Made by a program: the position numbers and the translations under genes. This document shows, one piece after another, positions 32,479 to 40,960 of a stretch of DNA of 40,960 bases (its first letter is position 1; each line of letters starts with the position of its first letter). A model generated the notes under the pieces. That model was not told where the DNA came from and did not search any database. It saw nothing but the letters and a program-made list of their open reading frames with translations. The DNA comes from Pseudonocardiaceae bacterium YIM PH 21723 (GTDB lineage: Bacteria; Actinomycetota; Actinomycetes; Mycobacteriales; Pseudonocardiaceae), in the NCBI GenBank assembly GCA_003600225.1, contig QZFT01000064.1, forward strand, positions 1 through 40,960, written 5' to 3'.

Positions 32479-33692
32479 GTACCGAGGTTAACCGGCAGGG
32501 CCTTGATGCCACGGATGACCATGCCCGTGCGGAATTCCAGGTCCTCGTCCGGTACCGCGAGCTCGATCCGGCCGAACCTGTCCAGGAGCTGGGTGAAGGC
32601 GATCTCCGCCTCCAGCCTGGCCAGTGGCGCGCCGAGGCAGAAGTGGATGCCGTGGCCGAAGCCCAGGTGCCCACCGGGGCTGCGGGTGATGTCCAGCCGC
32701 CCCGGATCGGGATAGCGGGCCGGGTCGTGGTTGGCGGCGGTGAGCGCGACGAGCACCACCTGCCCGGCGGGAATCGGCACGCCACCGTAGATCACCGGCT
32801 CGCTGGTGTACCGCGCGGTCGCGTTGATCACCGGTCCCTCGATGCGCAGGAACTCCTCGATGGCGCCCGGCAACAGCGAGCGGTCGGCGCGCAGCAGGGC
32901 CAGCTGGTCGGGGTGCCGCAGCAGCTGGCGCATGCCGGTGGCGATCAGGTTGACGGTGGTGTCGTGCCCGGCGATGACCAGCAGCACCAGCATGGCGATC
33001 AGCTCGTTCTCGCCCAGCGTGCCGTCGGCGGAGTCGTGTTCCAGCAGCGCGGACAGCAGGTCGTCGGCGGGGTGCTCGCGCTTGTGCGCCACCAGTTCCC
33101 GCAGGTAGCCGGTCATGTCCAGGCTCGCCCGGGTGATGTCCTCGGTGGTGCCGCTGGCCATCAGCACACTCGTCCACTCCCGCAGCGGGCCGTGCGCGGA
33201 TTCCGGCCAGCCGACCAGTTCGCCGATCACCCCCATCGGCAGCGGCAGGGCGTAGTCGGCGAGCAGGTCCACCGGGCCGGTGCGGGCGGCCATCCGGTCG
33301 ATCAGCCCGGCGCTCAGCTCCTCGATCCTGCCGCGCAGCCGCTGCACCCGGCGCCCGGTGAAGCCCCTGCTCACCAGCCTGCGTAACCGGCCGTGATCCG
33401 GCGGATCACTGTTGAGCATGTGGGCGGCGGTCTCCTCGGTCGGCAGCCAGCCGAGCCCGGCCTCGATCCGGTTGGCCGCCAGTACCTCGCCCATCTCGAC
33501 CGAGTCCTTGGCCAGTCGCGGGTCCGCGAGGGCGGCACGCGCCTCGGCGTAGTCGGTGATCACCCAGACCCGGACGCCGTTGCTGCCGACGGTCTCGTGC
33601 ACCGGGCCCGCGTCACGCATCTCGCGGTAGACGGGGTAGGGATCGCGCATGTACTCGGCGCTGAAAAGTCCACTGTGGATCGATGTGCTCAT
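32475..33692 (-). CDS. Cytochrome P450 coupled to bioA (CYP107-like)
   Basis: A 405-residue soluble bacterial P450. The I-helix oxygen-activating motif is AGHDTT (241-246), the ExxR pair is E280/R283, and the haem loop is [10 protein letters not shown] with the Cys ligand C352. No ferredoxin or reductase is adjacent. The first gene of the biotin cluster, it overlaps bioA by four bases. In Bacillus subtilis the P450 BioI (CYP107H1) cleaves acyl-ACP to pimeloyl-ACP for biotin, so a similar supply role here is attractive. But actinomycetes have many P450s and coupling could be accidental. The ATG at 33692 gives a normal N-terminus. Confidence 0.9.
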   Translation of the reverse strand: MSTSIHSGLFSAEYMRDPYPVYREMRDAGPVHETVGSNGVRVWVITDYAEARAALADPRLAKDSVEMGEVLAANRIEAGLGWLPTEETAAHMLNSDPPDHGRLRRLVSRGFTGRRVQRLRGRIEELSAGLIDRMAARTGPVDLLADYALPLPMGVIGELVGWPESAHGPLREWTSVLMASGTTEDITRASLDMTGYLRELVAHKREHPADDLLSALLEHDSADGTLGENELIAMLVLLVIAGHDTTVNLIATGMRQLLRHPDQLALLRADRSLLPGAIEEFLRIEGPVINATARYTSEPVIYGGVPIPAGQVVLVALTAANHDPARYPDPGRLDITRSPGGHLGFGHGIHFCLGAPLARLEAEIAFTQLLDRFGRIELAVPDEDLEFRTGMVIRGIKALPVNLGT

Positions 33693-33730
33693 GCCGAACC
33701 CCCGGCCTGACCATGGACACCAACCCGATC

Positions 33731-33758
33731 ACTGTAACCGCGCCGTACCGGTCAGTAA
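33731..33758 (-). promoter_or_regulatory. Probable promoter of the P450-bio operon
   Basis: On the minus strand TTACTG (33758-33753) and TACAGT (33736-33731) are separated by 16 bases. The -10 matches TANNNT. Transcription would start near 33724, about 30 bases before the P450 ATG at 33692. Confidence 0.45.
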
Positions 33759-33764
33759 CAGGAT

Positions 33765-34640
33765 CTACCGGGATGGACCCATAGCGTCGAATTCACCGTG
33801 CCCGCGAAAGAGCGAGATCAGACAGGCCAGCAGGTACACGAGGGAGAGCAGCCCCGCCGCGGTCAGTAGGCCAAGTGCACCAGGCGGTCCGCCGAGCCCG
33901 GCGACGGCGAGCGCCAGCAGGCCCAGCGCGGGCAGGGCCAGGAGTGGGGTCGCCACCCACAGACAGCCCGGACCGGTGCCACCGGGCAACGGCAGGCCGA
34001 GGCCGATGGCCGGGGTGGCCAGGCACAACGCGATCGCCGCCCACAGCAGCGGCCACTGCCCGTGCGCCGCGTCGCCGATCCCCTCCGCGAACCAGGCGAT
34101 CGCGGGCAGCAGGCACACCAGGACCCCCGCGATGATCGGCGGCAGGCTCCAGCGCGCCGGGGCGGCGGGCCGCAGTTCCCGGTCGGCCACCGCCCGGGGC
34201 CGGGTACGCCGCAGCGCGCCGAGCAGGCAGACCAGCAGGAGCAGCAGGTAGAAGAAGGCGCCGAGCAGGCCGAGCACCGGGTGCCGGGGCTGCTCGGCGG
34301 GGACCAGGACCGGTGTGGAACCGGGGAGGAAACGCAGCGCCTGCACCGTGATCACCGGCCGCTGGTAGCGGGCGGGCAGCCAGATCTCGGCGAAGCCGGA
34401 CGCCCCCGCGTCCGGCGGGTCGCCTGAGGTGTCGGCCTTGACCTCGGCCTGGCAGGAGACCATCGTGCCCCAGCCGTGCTCGGTGATCGGGCCGCTCCGC
34501 TGGCAGCCGGTGAGGGTGGCGGTGCCGGTCTGGGTAACGCTCCCCCAGCGGCCGGCGAGGGTCAGCACGGTCAACGCTGTCAGCGCGCAGCAGGCCGCCA
34601 GGACCAGCAGCGATGCCCGTCCCGCCACGCGCAGCCACAT
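33765..34640 (-). CDS. Membrane protein of unknown function
   Basis: A 291-residue protein. A first helix (about 9-29) is followed by an extracytoplasmic domain of about 90 residues with two Cys (C46 in LTGCQRSG, C63 in MVSCQAEV), perhaps a disulfide. Further helices lie at about 122-142, 168-187, 196-212, 228-248 and 255-275. The extracytoplasmic part resembles small actinobacterial DUF families (DUF6346-like), but I am not sure of the name. It ends 72 bases before the P450 start and may share readthrough with neither neighbour. No function is proposed. Confidence 0.75.
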   Translation of the reverse strand: MWLRVAGRASLLVLAACCALTALTVLTLAGRWGSVTQTGTATLTGCQRSGPITEHGWGTMVSCQAEVKADTSGDPPDAGASGFAEIWLPARYQRPVITVQALRFLPGSTPVLVPAEQPRHPVLGLLGAFFYLLLLLVCLLGALRRTRPRAVADRELRPAAPARWSLPPIIAGVLVCLLPAIAWFAEGIGDAAHGQWPLLWAAIALCLATPAIGLGLPLPGGTGPGCLWVATPLLALPALGLLALAVAGLGGPPGALGLLTAAGLLSLVYLLACLISLFRGHGEFDAMGPSR

Positions 34641-34726
34641 GTACTCAACGTTACTGGCTCAACGAAGATCCGCACGCTGGGTCACCGGAGTGCCGCAAGA
34701 TCGACACCGGGTCGGGTGACAGCCCT

Positions 34727-34837
34727 CGAAGTTGGCGAGTTCCGCGTCCCGAACATCGCCAAGTTCGGGAAGCCCATGGCGGTCCCGGAGTTGGCGATGT
34801 TCGGGGCTCAGCCCGAACATCGCCGACTTCGGAGCAG
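34727..34837. repeat. Hairpin cluster of the GAAGTTG family at the 3' end of dnaE
   Basis: A first imperfect dyad is at about 34728-34769. A second, with 21-base arms (34785-34805 and 34812-34832, core GTTGGCGATGTTCGGG) and a six-base loop, has two mismatches that are G-U pairs in RNA. It ends 12 bases from the dnaE stop codon. It probably works as terminator or 3' stabiliser of dnaE mRNA. Confidence 0.85.
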
Positions 34838-34843
34838 CGGCGG

Positions 34844-37800
34844 CTAGGCGGAGATGGTGATGCCGGGGATGGACTTGAGCTCGCCCATGAAGCCGGAGGT
34901 CACCTTCACCGGGTAATCGGCGCAACGCAGCACCGTCTTCCGGTTGAGGTGGCAGACCACGATGTTCAGCGCGGTCTCCCCCCGGTTCGCCATCAGCGCC
35001 TGCCGCAGGTCCTCGATCACCTCCGGGGTGATCCGCTCGGCGTCGGCGCGCAGTTCCAGGATCTCGATCGAGTCGTCCTCGAACTCCGCCGAGCTCAGGT
35101 CCAGCGGGACCACGCCCGAGCCGAAGATGGACATCTTCTCGTCGCGCCAGTTGACCCGGCCCTTGATCGCGATCGCCGAGTCCTCGACGAGGTCCTCGTG
35201 CAGCACCGAGTAGGCCTTGGGGAAGAACAGCACCTCGATACCGGCGTCGAGGTCCTCCACCTGGACGATCGCCCAGGCCGCGCCCTGCTTGTTCACCCGG
35301 CGGTCGATGCCGGCGATCATGCCCGCGAGGACGACCTCGCCGTCCTTGGGCGCGTCGCCGATGATCTCGGCGATGGCCTTCGGCGCGTGCTTGCGCAGCA
35401 GCCGCTCGGCACCGTCCAGGGGGTGCGCGGAGACGTACAGGCCGAGCATCTCCCGCTCGTAGGCGAGGAGCTGCTTGCGCGGCCATTCGTCGTCGCTGAG
35501 TTTGAGGTGCGCCAGCGGCGAGGTGCCCGGGCCGTCGTCCTCGGGGTCGTCACCGCCGCCGAACAGGTCGAACTGGCCGCGCGCCTCTTCCTTCTTCAGC
35601 GGCAGGACCGCGTCCACCGCTTCCTCGTGGATCCGCAGCAGCGCCTGGCGGCTGTGGCCGAGGGAGTCGAAGGCACCGGCCTTGATCAGCGATTCGATGA
35701 CCCGCTTGTTGCAGCCGACGATCTCCGCCTTGTCCAGGAAGTCGGAGAACGAGGTGGCCTTGCCCTTCTCGTCCCGGGTCTTGATGATCGACTCGATGAC
35801 GTTGTGGCCGACGTTGCGGATCGCACCCAGACCGAAGCGGATGTCCTTGCCGACGGCGGCGAAGCGCAGGACGGACTCGTTGACGTCGGGCTGGAGCACC
35901 CGGATGCCCATCTTGCGGCACTCGGACAGGTACAGCGCCGTCTTGTCCTTGTTGTCCGCGACCGAGGACAGCAGGGCGGCCATGAACTCGACCGGGTAGT
36001 TCGCCTTGAGGTACATCGTCCGGTAGGTCGTCACACCGTAGGCGGCGGCGTGCGACTTGTTGAACGCGTAGTCGGCGAACGGCAGGATCGTGTCCCACAG
36101 CGTCTTGATCGCCTCGTCGGAGAAGCCGCCGGGGACCAGGTCGCTGTCCTTCATGCCCTGGGCGAAGCCCACGTACTCGGCATCCAGGACCGACTTCTTC
36201 TTCTTACCCATGGCGCGGCGCAGATTGTCCGCTCGGCCGAGCGAGTAGCCGGCGACCCGCTGGGCGATGGCCATGATCTGCTCTTGGTAGACGATCAGAC
36301 CGTAGGTGTCGCCCAGGATGTCCTTGAGCGGGTCGGCCAGCTGCGGGTGGATCGGCTTGACCTGTTGCCGGTTGTTCTTCCGGTCCGCGTAGTCGTTGTG
36401 CGCGTTCACGCCCATCGGGCCGGGGCGGTACAGCGCGCCGACCGCGATGATGTCCTCGAACAGCGTGGGTTCCATGCGGCGCAGCAGGTCTCGCATGGGA
36501 CCACCCTCGAGCTGGAACACGCCGAGGGCGTCTCCGGCCGCGAGGCCCTTGTAGGTCTTGGGGTCGTCCATCGGCAGCGTGGTGAGGTCGATGTCCACGC
36601 CGTGGTTCATCTTCACGTTCTCCACGGCGTCGCCGAGGATCGTGAGGTTCCGCAGGCCGAGGAAGTCCATCTTCAGCAGGCCGATGTCCTCACACGACGG
36701 GTAGTCCCAGCCGGTGATGATCGCGCCGTCCTGGGGCCGCATCCACAGCGGGATGGACTCGACCAGGGGCTTCTTGCTCATGATGACCGCGCAGGCGTGC
36801 ACACCGGCGTTGCGGATCAGGCCTTCCAGGCCGCGGCCGGTCTCGAAGATCTTCGCGACCTCGGCGTCGGTCTCGATCAGCGTGCGGACCTCGGTGGCCT
36901 CCGTGTAGCGCGGGTGCTCCGGATCCATGATGCCGGACAGCGGGATGTCCTTGGCCATGATCGGCGGCGGCAGCGCCTTGGAGATCTTGTCGGCGATGGT
37001 GAAGCCGGGCTGGCCGTGCAGCACCCGGGCGGCGTCCTTGATGGCCGCCTTGGTCTTAATGGTGCCGAAGGTGATCACCTGCGCGACCTTGTCCTGGCCG
37101 TACTTGTCGGTGACGTAGCGGATGACCTCGGTGCGCCGACGGTCGTCGAAGTCGATATCGAAGTCGGGCATGCTGGCCCGCTCCGGGTTCAGGAACCGCT
37201 CGAACAGCAGGCCGTACGGGATCGGGTCGATGTCGGTGATACCCATGACGTACGCGGCCAGCGAGCCGGCACCGGAGCCTCGGCCGGGGCCGACCAGGAT
37301 GCCGTTCTCCCGCGCGTACTTGATGAAGTCGGCGACGACCAGGAAGTAGCCGGGGAAGCCCTTGCCGATGATGACCTCGAGCTCACGGTCCAGCCGCGCC
37401 TGGTAGTCCTCGGAGGCGCCCTGCGGCAGGCCGTCCGGGAACCGCCACTTCATGCCCCGCTCACATTCGACCTTCATCCAGGATTCCTCGGTGTGCCCCT
37501 CGGGCACGGCGAAGACCGGCATCAGGTCGGTGTGGTTGTAGACGTCGTCGTAGTCGGTGACCATCTCGGCGACGAGCAGGGTGTTGTCGGCGGCGCCGGG
37601 CAGTTCGGTGTCCCAGTAGTCGCGGATCTCGGCCGGGCTCTTGAGGTGGTAGCCGTGGCCGGAGAACTGGAACCGGTTGGGGTCGTGCAGCGTCTTGCCG
37701 GACTGCACACACAGCAACGCGGCGTGCTTGTCGGCCTGGTCGATGGTCACGTAGTGCGAGTCGTTGGTGGCCAGGGGCTTCAGGTTCAGCTGCTTGCCGA

Positions 37801-38443
37801 CCTCGAGGAGGCTGCTGCGCAGGTCCCGTTCCATGGCGATCTCGTGGTCCATGACCTCGAGGAAGAAGTTCTCCGCGCCGAAGATGTCCTTGTAGTCGGA
37901 CGCGGCCTGGACGGCCTCCTGGAACTGACCCAGGCGAAGGCGGGTGGACACCTCGCCACCGAGGCAGCCGGTGGTGGCGATGATCCCCCGGCCGTGCTCG
38001 GCCAGGAGCTCCTTGTCCATCCGCGGCTTCTGGTACATGCCGGTGAAGCTGGCCTCGGAGGTCAGCCGGAACAGGTTCCGCAGCCCGTCGGAGTCCTTGG
38101 CGAGCATGGTCATGTGCGTGTAGGCACCACGACCACCGACGTCCTTGCCGCCCTCGTCGTTCTCGTCCTTGTTGCCGCCCTTGGTGCCCCAGAACACCGG
38201 CTTCTTGTGGTGCCGGCTACCCGGCGCGATGTAGGCCTCGACACCGATGATCGGCTTGATGCCGGTGCTCTTGGCCACCTTGTGGAACTCGGCGGCGCCG
38301 TACATGTTGCCGTGGTCGGTCATCGCGACGGCGGGCATGCCGAGGCGCTCGGCCTCGGCGAACAGGGGCTTGACCTTGGCGGCACCGTCCAGCATCGAGT
38401 ATTCGGTGTGAACGTGCAGGTGAACAAAGGAATCACCGGTCAC
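34844..38443 (-). CDS. dnaE: DNA polymerase III alpha subunit
   Basis: The 1199-residue replicative polymerase. Residues 5-20 ([16 protein letters not shown]) start the PHP domain with its metal-binding His residues, and TDHGN follows. The polymerase active site includes PDFDIDFDD near 425-433. The fingers region contains HACAVIMS. Helix-hairpin-helix and beta-clamp-binding regions follow. The OB domain carries [24 protein letters not shown] near 1070. Length fits actinobacterial DnaE1. The GTG at 38443 has GGGGAGG seven bases upstream and is preferred over the ATG at 38467 and the longer frame. Both strands are open here because of codon bias, but only this one is coding. Gene-free repeats lie on both sides. 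Confidence 0.97.
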   Translation of the reverse strand: MTGDSFVHLHVHTEYSMLDGAAKVKPLFAEAERLGMPAVAMTDHGNMYGAAEFHKVAKSTGIKPIIGVEAYIAPGSRHHKKPVFWGTKGGNKDENDEGGKDVGGRGAYTHMTMLAKDSDGLRNLFRLTSEASFTGMYQKPRMDKELLAEHGRGIIATTGCLGGEVSTRLRLGQFQEAVQAASDYKDIFGAENFFLEVMDHEIAMERDLRSSLLEVGKQLNLKPLATNDSHYVTIDQADKHAALLCVQSGKTLHDPNRFQFSGHGYHLKSPAEIRDYWDTELPGAADNTLLVAEMVTDYDDVYNHTDLMPVFAVPEGHTEESWMKVECERGMKWRFPDGLPQGASEDYQARLDRELEVIIGKGFPGYFLVVADFIKYARENGILVGPGRGSGAGSLAAYVMGITDIDPIPYGLLFERFLNPERASMPDFDIDFDDRRRTEVIRYVTDKYGQDKVAQVITFGTIKTKAAIKDAARVLHGQPGFTIADKISKALPPPIMAKDIPLSGIMDPEHPRYTEATEVRTLIETDAEVAKIFETGRGLEGLIRNAGVHACAVIMSKKPLVESIPLWMRPQDGAIITGWDYPSCEDIGLLKMDFLGLRNLTILGDAVENVKMNHGVDIDLTTLPMDDPKTYKGLAAGDALGVFQLEGGPMRDLLRRMEPTLFEDIIAVGALYRPGPMGVNAHNDYADRKNNRQQVKPIHPQLADPLKDILGDTYGLIVYQEQIMAIAQRVAGYSLGRADNLRRAMGKKKKSVLDAEYVGFAQGMKDSDLVPGGFSDEAIKTLWDTILPFADYAFNKSHAAAYGVTTYRTMYLKANYPVEFMAALLSSVADNKDKTALYLSECRKMGIRVLQPDVNESVLRFAAVGKDIRFGLGAIRNVGHNVIESIIKTRDEKGKATSFSDFLDKAEIVGCNKRVIESLIKAGAFDSLGHSRQALLRIHEEAVDAVLPLKKEEARGQFDLFGGGDDPEDDGPGTSPLAHLKLSDDEWPRKQLLAYEREMLGLYVSAHPLDGAERLLRKHAPKAIAEIIGDAPKDGEVVLAGMIAGIDRRVNKQGAAWAIVQVEDLDAGIEVLFFPKAYSVLHEDLVEDSAIAIKGRVNWRDEKMSIFGSGVVPLDLSSAEFEDDSIEILELRADAERITPEVIEDLRQALMANRGETALNIVVCHLNRKTVLRCADYPVKVTSGFMGELKSIPGITISA

Positions 38444-38644
38444 CGGGTCGCCTCCCCTAAAGGTCATCAACGTGCATGAACGCGGCTCAGACCGCAGAGG
38501 GCAGACTGCCGAGAGCGGGAGCTTTCCTAGCCTAACCCGAGGCACTGACAGCCCCGCGAGGCGACACACCCAGAGGCGGTTGGGCCGGCGGCTCGGTTGC
38601 CGCGCCGCCCATCCGACCGAGTGGATCTTGACCTGGCCCGGGTC

Positions 38645-38694
38645 ATCCGTCTTCAAGACCGATAAGTGGGCAGTTTTCGGTCTTGAAGACGGAT
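38645..38694. repeat. 17-bp perfect hairpin
   Basis: ATCCGTCTTCAAGACCG (38645-38661) is exactly inverted at 38678-38694 with a 16-base loop. ATAAGT follows each arm. There is no T-tract, and the function is unknown. Confidence 0.85.
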
Positions 38695-38772
38695 AAGTCC
38701 ACTGTGGACTGTGGCTGGAGTGACCGATGGGACTGGTGGTGCACTTGTGGGTGACCCGGGCCAGCAGCGCAT

Positions 38773-38825
38773 GCAGTGAGGGGCACCCTCACTGCAATCA
38801 ACGCAGTGAGGGTGCCCCTCACTGC
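38773..38825. repeat. Two-unit 30-bp hairpin repeat, same family as 11821-11965
   Basis: GCAGTGAGGG-GCA-CCCTCACTGC (38773-38795) and GCAGTGAGGG-TGC-CCCTCACTGC (38803-38825), starting exactly 30 bases apart and in opposite orientation. The arms differ from the 11.8 kb array only by A to G at the sixth base. Confidence 0.9.
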
Positions 38826-38876
38826 ACAAGCACCACCTACCGCCCCCTGCACAGCGGCGCCGACAACCCAGACCGG

Positions 38877-38975
38877 CGTGCCCCCACCCAACAGCCAGGC
38901 AGCAAAGTCGCCCCACCCGCCCATCTCCCCCTCCAAAGCCATCCTTCGCCGACCACCAGAAGCGCCGACCCGCCC
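38877..38975 (+). repeat. Dispersed composite repeat, copy C
   Basis: GGCGTGCCCCCACCCAACAG, then CCAGGCAGCAAAGTCGCCCC, TCTCCCCCTCCAAAGCC and TCCTTCGCCGACCACCAGA in the same order as copies A and B. Only one copy of the 27-base block is present. It matches copy A better than B. Confidence 0.8.
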
Positions 38976-39033
38976 ACCCCAAAGCCGAAGCCACCTTCGT
39001 CCAAGAACGGCCGTACCGGTACGGTCCGGTCTC

Positions 39034-39771
39034 GTGGATCAACGCATAGACCACGTGGACGTACGGTTGCTGAGCACGTTGGCCGAAGCAGGGCGGGCGT
39101 CGATCGTCGACGTCGCGCTGCGCGCCGGGGTGGATCCGCGGGAGGCCGCCGCGCGGCTGACCGCACTGGGCGGGCAGGGCGGAATGGGGTTGCCGCTGCT
39201 CGTCGGGGTGGAGTGCGACCCGCAGGGCATCCGGGCCGCGGTGACACAACTGGCGCCGCCCGCGATCCAGCAGGCACCGCCGCCACCGCCGCCTCCCCCG
39301 GCCGCCGCGCCGATTCAGCACCCGGTGCCGCGGTACACCGCGCCGCCGCCCGCGCCACGGGCCAGCCGGGGCAAGGTGGGGCAGAAGCTGGGGACCGACA
39401 CCTTGTCGGTGCACCTGGTGGAGGTGATGGACCCGGCGGACTTCCTGTTCACCGCGGCCGGGCACACGCTCACCGAGGGGCAGCGGGCGATCATCGTGCA
39501 CACCGAGATCACCAATCACGGGGCGGAGACGTTCACCGTGCTGCCCGACCGGTATCTGGTGCTGATCACCGATGACGGCCAGGTGATCGGGAAGTCGGAC
39601 GCCACCATGAACTCGCGGCCCGCGCACCGCGCGGGAGTGGCTCCCGGGGAGACCGTCGGCGGGCACACGATCTTCCTGCTGCCGGAGCCCGCGCGGCTGA
39701 CCGCCGTCCGCTGGGACGACGACGCGGACCCGGACAACGGCGCGCTGCACTGGGAGATCCCGGCGCCCTGA
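39034..39771 (+). CDS. AsnC-type HTH protein with proline linker and beta-rich C-domain
   Basis: A 245-residue protein. Residues 4-50 match the Lrp/AsnC winged-helix (DHVDVRLLSTLAEAGRASIVDVALRAG). A Pro-rich linker (about 75-107, with eight consecutive Pro) joins it to a C-terminal beta-rich domain (120-245) resembling DUF4352-type folds (VEVMDPADF, IVHTEITNHGAETFTVLPD). The usual Lrp effector domain is missing. There is no signal peptide or membrane helix. The GTG at 39034 lies nine bases after TACGGT (39020-39025), with TTCGTC 17 bases before that, so it may be leaderless; the open frame upstream passes through repeats. Confidence 0.75.
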   Translation: MDQRIDHVDVRLLSTLAEAGRASIVDVALRAGVDPREAAARLTALGGQGGMGLPLLVGVECDPQGIRAAVTQLAPPAIQQAPPPPPPPPAAAPIQHPVPRYTAPPPAPRASRGKVGQKLGTDTLSVHLVEVMDPADFLFTAAGHTLTEGQRAIIVHTEITNHGAETFTVLPDRYLVLITDDGQVIGKSDATMNSRPAHRAGVAPGETVGGHTIFLLPEPARLTAVRWDDDADPDNGALHWEIPAP

Positions 39772-39940
39772 ACAAGGTGTTACCGCCATACCGGTCGTGC
39801 ATCCTCTGGGCGAAGCGCCCTCACCGAACGGACGGCTGCCGTCAACCTCCCCTCGGCCCGTTCGTCGCACCCGTGTCAGATCGCCGATGATCTGCACCAC
39901 ACTTGATCGTCCCGTGACCACGCCCGCTTACTTTCGGAAA

Positions 39941-39977
39941 TGTCACTAATGACAGCGCTTACCAACTAGGCGCTGTC
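39941..39977. promoter_or_regulatory. Nested palindromes before the secreted hydrolase gene
   Basis: TGTCA-CTAA-TGACA (39941-39954) shares its right arm with GACAGCGC (39951-39958), which is exactly inverted as GCGCTGTC at 39970-39977. The two dyads can form alternative structures and lie 33 bases before the hydrolase ATG. An operator or 5' leader switch is possible. Confidence 0.45.
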
Positions 39978-40009
39978 GGAACCTGTGCAGCATCTCTGGG
40001 GAGATACGC

Positions 40010-40927
40010 ATGCGAAAGATCACCCGCCTCACCCTGCTGGCGGCGGTGGCCGCACTGGCCGTCGGCGCGGGCACCACCGGTGCCGTGGCGCTGTCCTCGG
40101 ACCCTGTAGCCGAGGAGCGGGGCAAGTCCAAGCCCAGCATCCTGCTGGTACACGGCGCCTTCGCCGATGCCTCCAGCTGGGGCGATGTACCGAACATCCT
40201 GCGCCGGGGCGGTTACCAGGTCCGGCTGGCAGCGGTTCCGCTGCGCGGCCTGGCCGACGACCAGGCGTACCTGAACACCCTGCTGGACAAGATGGAGAAC
40301 AAGACCCTGGTGGTCGGCCACTCCTACGGCGGAGCGGTCATCTCCGGGGCCAAGAGCAAGAACCTGGCCGGACTGGCCTACGTGACCGCGTTCGCCCCGG
40401 ACAAGACGGAGTCCGTCAGCCAGCTGGACAAGGCGGGCGGCGGACCGACCTCCAACACCACCAACCCGATCGTCAACGTGCAGCCTTACCCGCTGCCCAC
40501 CGGCCAGCCGCTGGAAAAACTGGGCAAGGACCAGGACGGCAACCAGATCCCGGCCGCAGAGGTGTCCATCCAGGTGGACAAGTTCGCCGCGAACTTCGCC
40601 CAGGACGTGTGGGACAAGGACCGGGCGAACACCTTCGCCGACGGGCAGCGGCCGATCTCGGTGGCTTCCCTGGCCCAGACTCAGGCGGGAGAGCCGGCGT
40701 GGAAGACCGCGCCCACCTCGTACCTGGTGGCCGATGACGACCACATGATCCCGCCGAAGGGCAAGGGCGACGGTAAGGGCGGTTCCGAGTTCATGGCGAA
40801 CCGGATCAAGGCGGCCAACGCGAAGACCCGGATCGAGCACTCCCCGGGTAGCCACCTGGTGATGGTCTCGCAGAGCTGGAACGTGGCCGAGTTCATCAAG
40901 CGCTCCGCCAAGCACGCGGGCCTGTAA
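40010..40927 (+). CDS. Secreted alpha/beta hydrolase (esterase-like)
   Basis: A 305-residue exported hydrolase. An N-terminal signal peptide (basic MRKITR then a hydrophobic Ala/Leu stretch to about 28) is followed by the fold: LLVHGAF (46-52) with the oxyanion HG, nucleophile S105 in GHSYGG, acid D243 or D244 in VADDDHMIP, and H282 in PGSHLVM. It is related to the EstC/salicylate-esterase-like group of small alpha/beta hydrolases. The substrate is unknown. The ATG at 40010 has GGGGAG six bases upstream. No partner gene is seen before the window ends. Confidence 0.88.
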   Translation: MRKITRLTLLAAVAALAVGAGTTGAVALSSDPVAEERGKSKPSILLVHGAFADASSWGDVPNILRRGGYQVRLAAVPLRGLADDQAYLNTLLDKMENKTLVVGHSYGGAVISGAKSKNLAGLAYVTAFAPDKTESVSQLDKAGGGPTSNTTNPIVNVQPYPLPTGQPLEKLGKDQDGNQIPAAEVSIQVDKFAANFAQDVWDKDRANTFADGQRPISVASLAQTQAGEPAWKTAPTSYLVADDDHMIPPKGKGDGKGGSEFMANRIKAANAKTRIEHSPGSHLVMVSQSWNVAEFIKRSAKHAGL

Positions 40928-40960
40928 CCGGAAGTACCCGGCCGTCGGGCTGCCCCGGGC

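Larger units (their letters stand above)
38444..39033. other. Gene-free, repeat-rich gap upstream of dnaE
   Basis: About 590 bases without a credible gene. It should contain the dnaE promoter (weak TAGGCT at about 38527-38532 on the minus strand). It also holds a 17-bp hairpin (38645-38694), the palindrome AGTCCACTGTGGACT (38696-38710), a two-unit 30-bp hairpin repeat (38773-38825) and copy C of the composite repeat (38877-38975). The order of elements is similar to the 23.2-23.5 kb gap. Confidence 0.7.

Noticed and set aside
34613-38479. 1288-codon plus-strand open frame opposite dnaE
   Set aside because: The minus strand encodes unmistakable DnaE. The plus frame is stop-free only because of GC-rich codon use and contains no recognisable domain.
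38776-39033. Upstream extension of the AsnC-type protein
   Set aside because: It would translate straight through the hairpin repeat and composite repeat copy C, and a promoter-like element lies just before the GTG at 39034.
39808-39820. Short dyad GGGCG-AAG-CGCCC as a terminator of the AsnC-type gene
   Set aside because: The stem is only five bases and no T-run follows, so it is not convincing in such GC-rich DNA.

Overview
The window is very GC-rich, with strong third-position GC bias, many GTG starts and several apparently leaderless genes. Gene content (NrtR next to nadABC, a BsaP-type small protein after bioB, DUF2567, XRE-type HTH proteins, Lrp/AsnC-type HTH fusions) and dispersed intergenic hairpin repeats point to an actinobacterium, most likely of the Pseudonocardiales. 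This placement is inference from gene content and sequence style. No rRNA, tRNA, insertion sequence, phage gene or CRISPR array was found.

Layout. 1-2.4 kb: a nitrilase-family amidohydrolase and a GNAT acetyltransferase (+). 1.6-7.2 kb: a tightly packed five-gene oxidation operon (-), reading SDR dehydrogenase, AurF-like diiron oxygenase, two tandem Baeyer-Villiger-type flavin monooxygenases and an alpha/beta hydrolase. It is divergent from a MerR-type regulator (7.3-8.0 kb), with a perfect inverted repeat between them. 8.2-13.7 kb: a polytopic membrane protein, proline iminopeptidase (-), a secreted subtilase, a 30-bp-period hairpin array and a GT39-type membrane glycosyltransferase. 13.9-17.3 kb: a small secreted Leu/Pro-rich protein with a textbook terminator, then a two-gene operon of a FAD oxidoreductase and an MFS exporter. 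17.4-18.6 kb: an NrtR-like Nudix protein with an intact Nudix box, divergent from an HTH membrane protein.

18.6-22.9 kb: nadA-nadB-nadC (-), de novo NAD synthesis, joined by 4-nt overlaps and divergent from nrtR, whose Nudix box is degenerate. 22.9-23.5 kb: a gene-free repeat hotspot. 23.5-28.2 kb: a Lon-substrate-binding-domain protein and two overlapping acyltransferase/SGNH membrane proteins (-). 28.5-33.7 kb: a biotin cluster on the minus strand, read P450, bioA, bioD, bioB, bsaP, DUF2567. There is no bioF. 33.8-38.4 kb: a membrane protein of unknown function and dnaE. 38.4-39.0 kb: a second repeat-rich gap. 39.0-40.9 kb: an AsnC-type HTH fusion protein and a secreted alpha/beta hydrolase.

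How the genes work together. The 1.6-7.2 kb operon has the logic of a complete oxidative ring- or chain-cleavage route: hydroxylation, alcohol oxidation, Baeyer-Villiger oxygen insertion, ester hydrolysis. Its substrate is unknown. The biotin cluster couples a cytochrome P450 to bioA by a 4-nt overlap, suggesting (not proving) a BioI-like source of the pimeloyl chain. The bioB-bsaP-DUF2567 and nrtR-nadABC blocks resemble, from memory, the Rv1589-Rv1596 region of Mycobacterium tuberculosis, so that stretch is probably core chromosome. The two repeat-rich gaps and at least three dispersed repeat families are the main structure not explained by genes.
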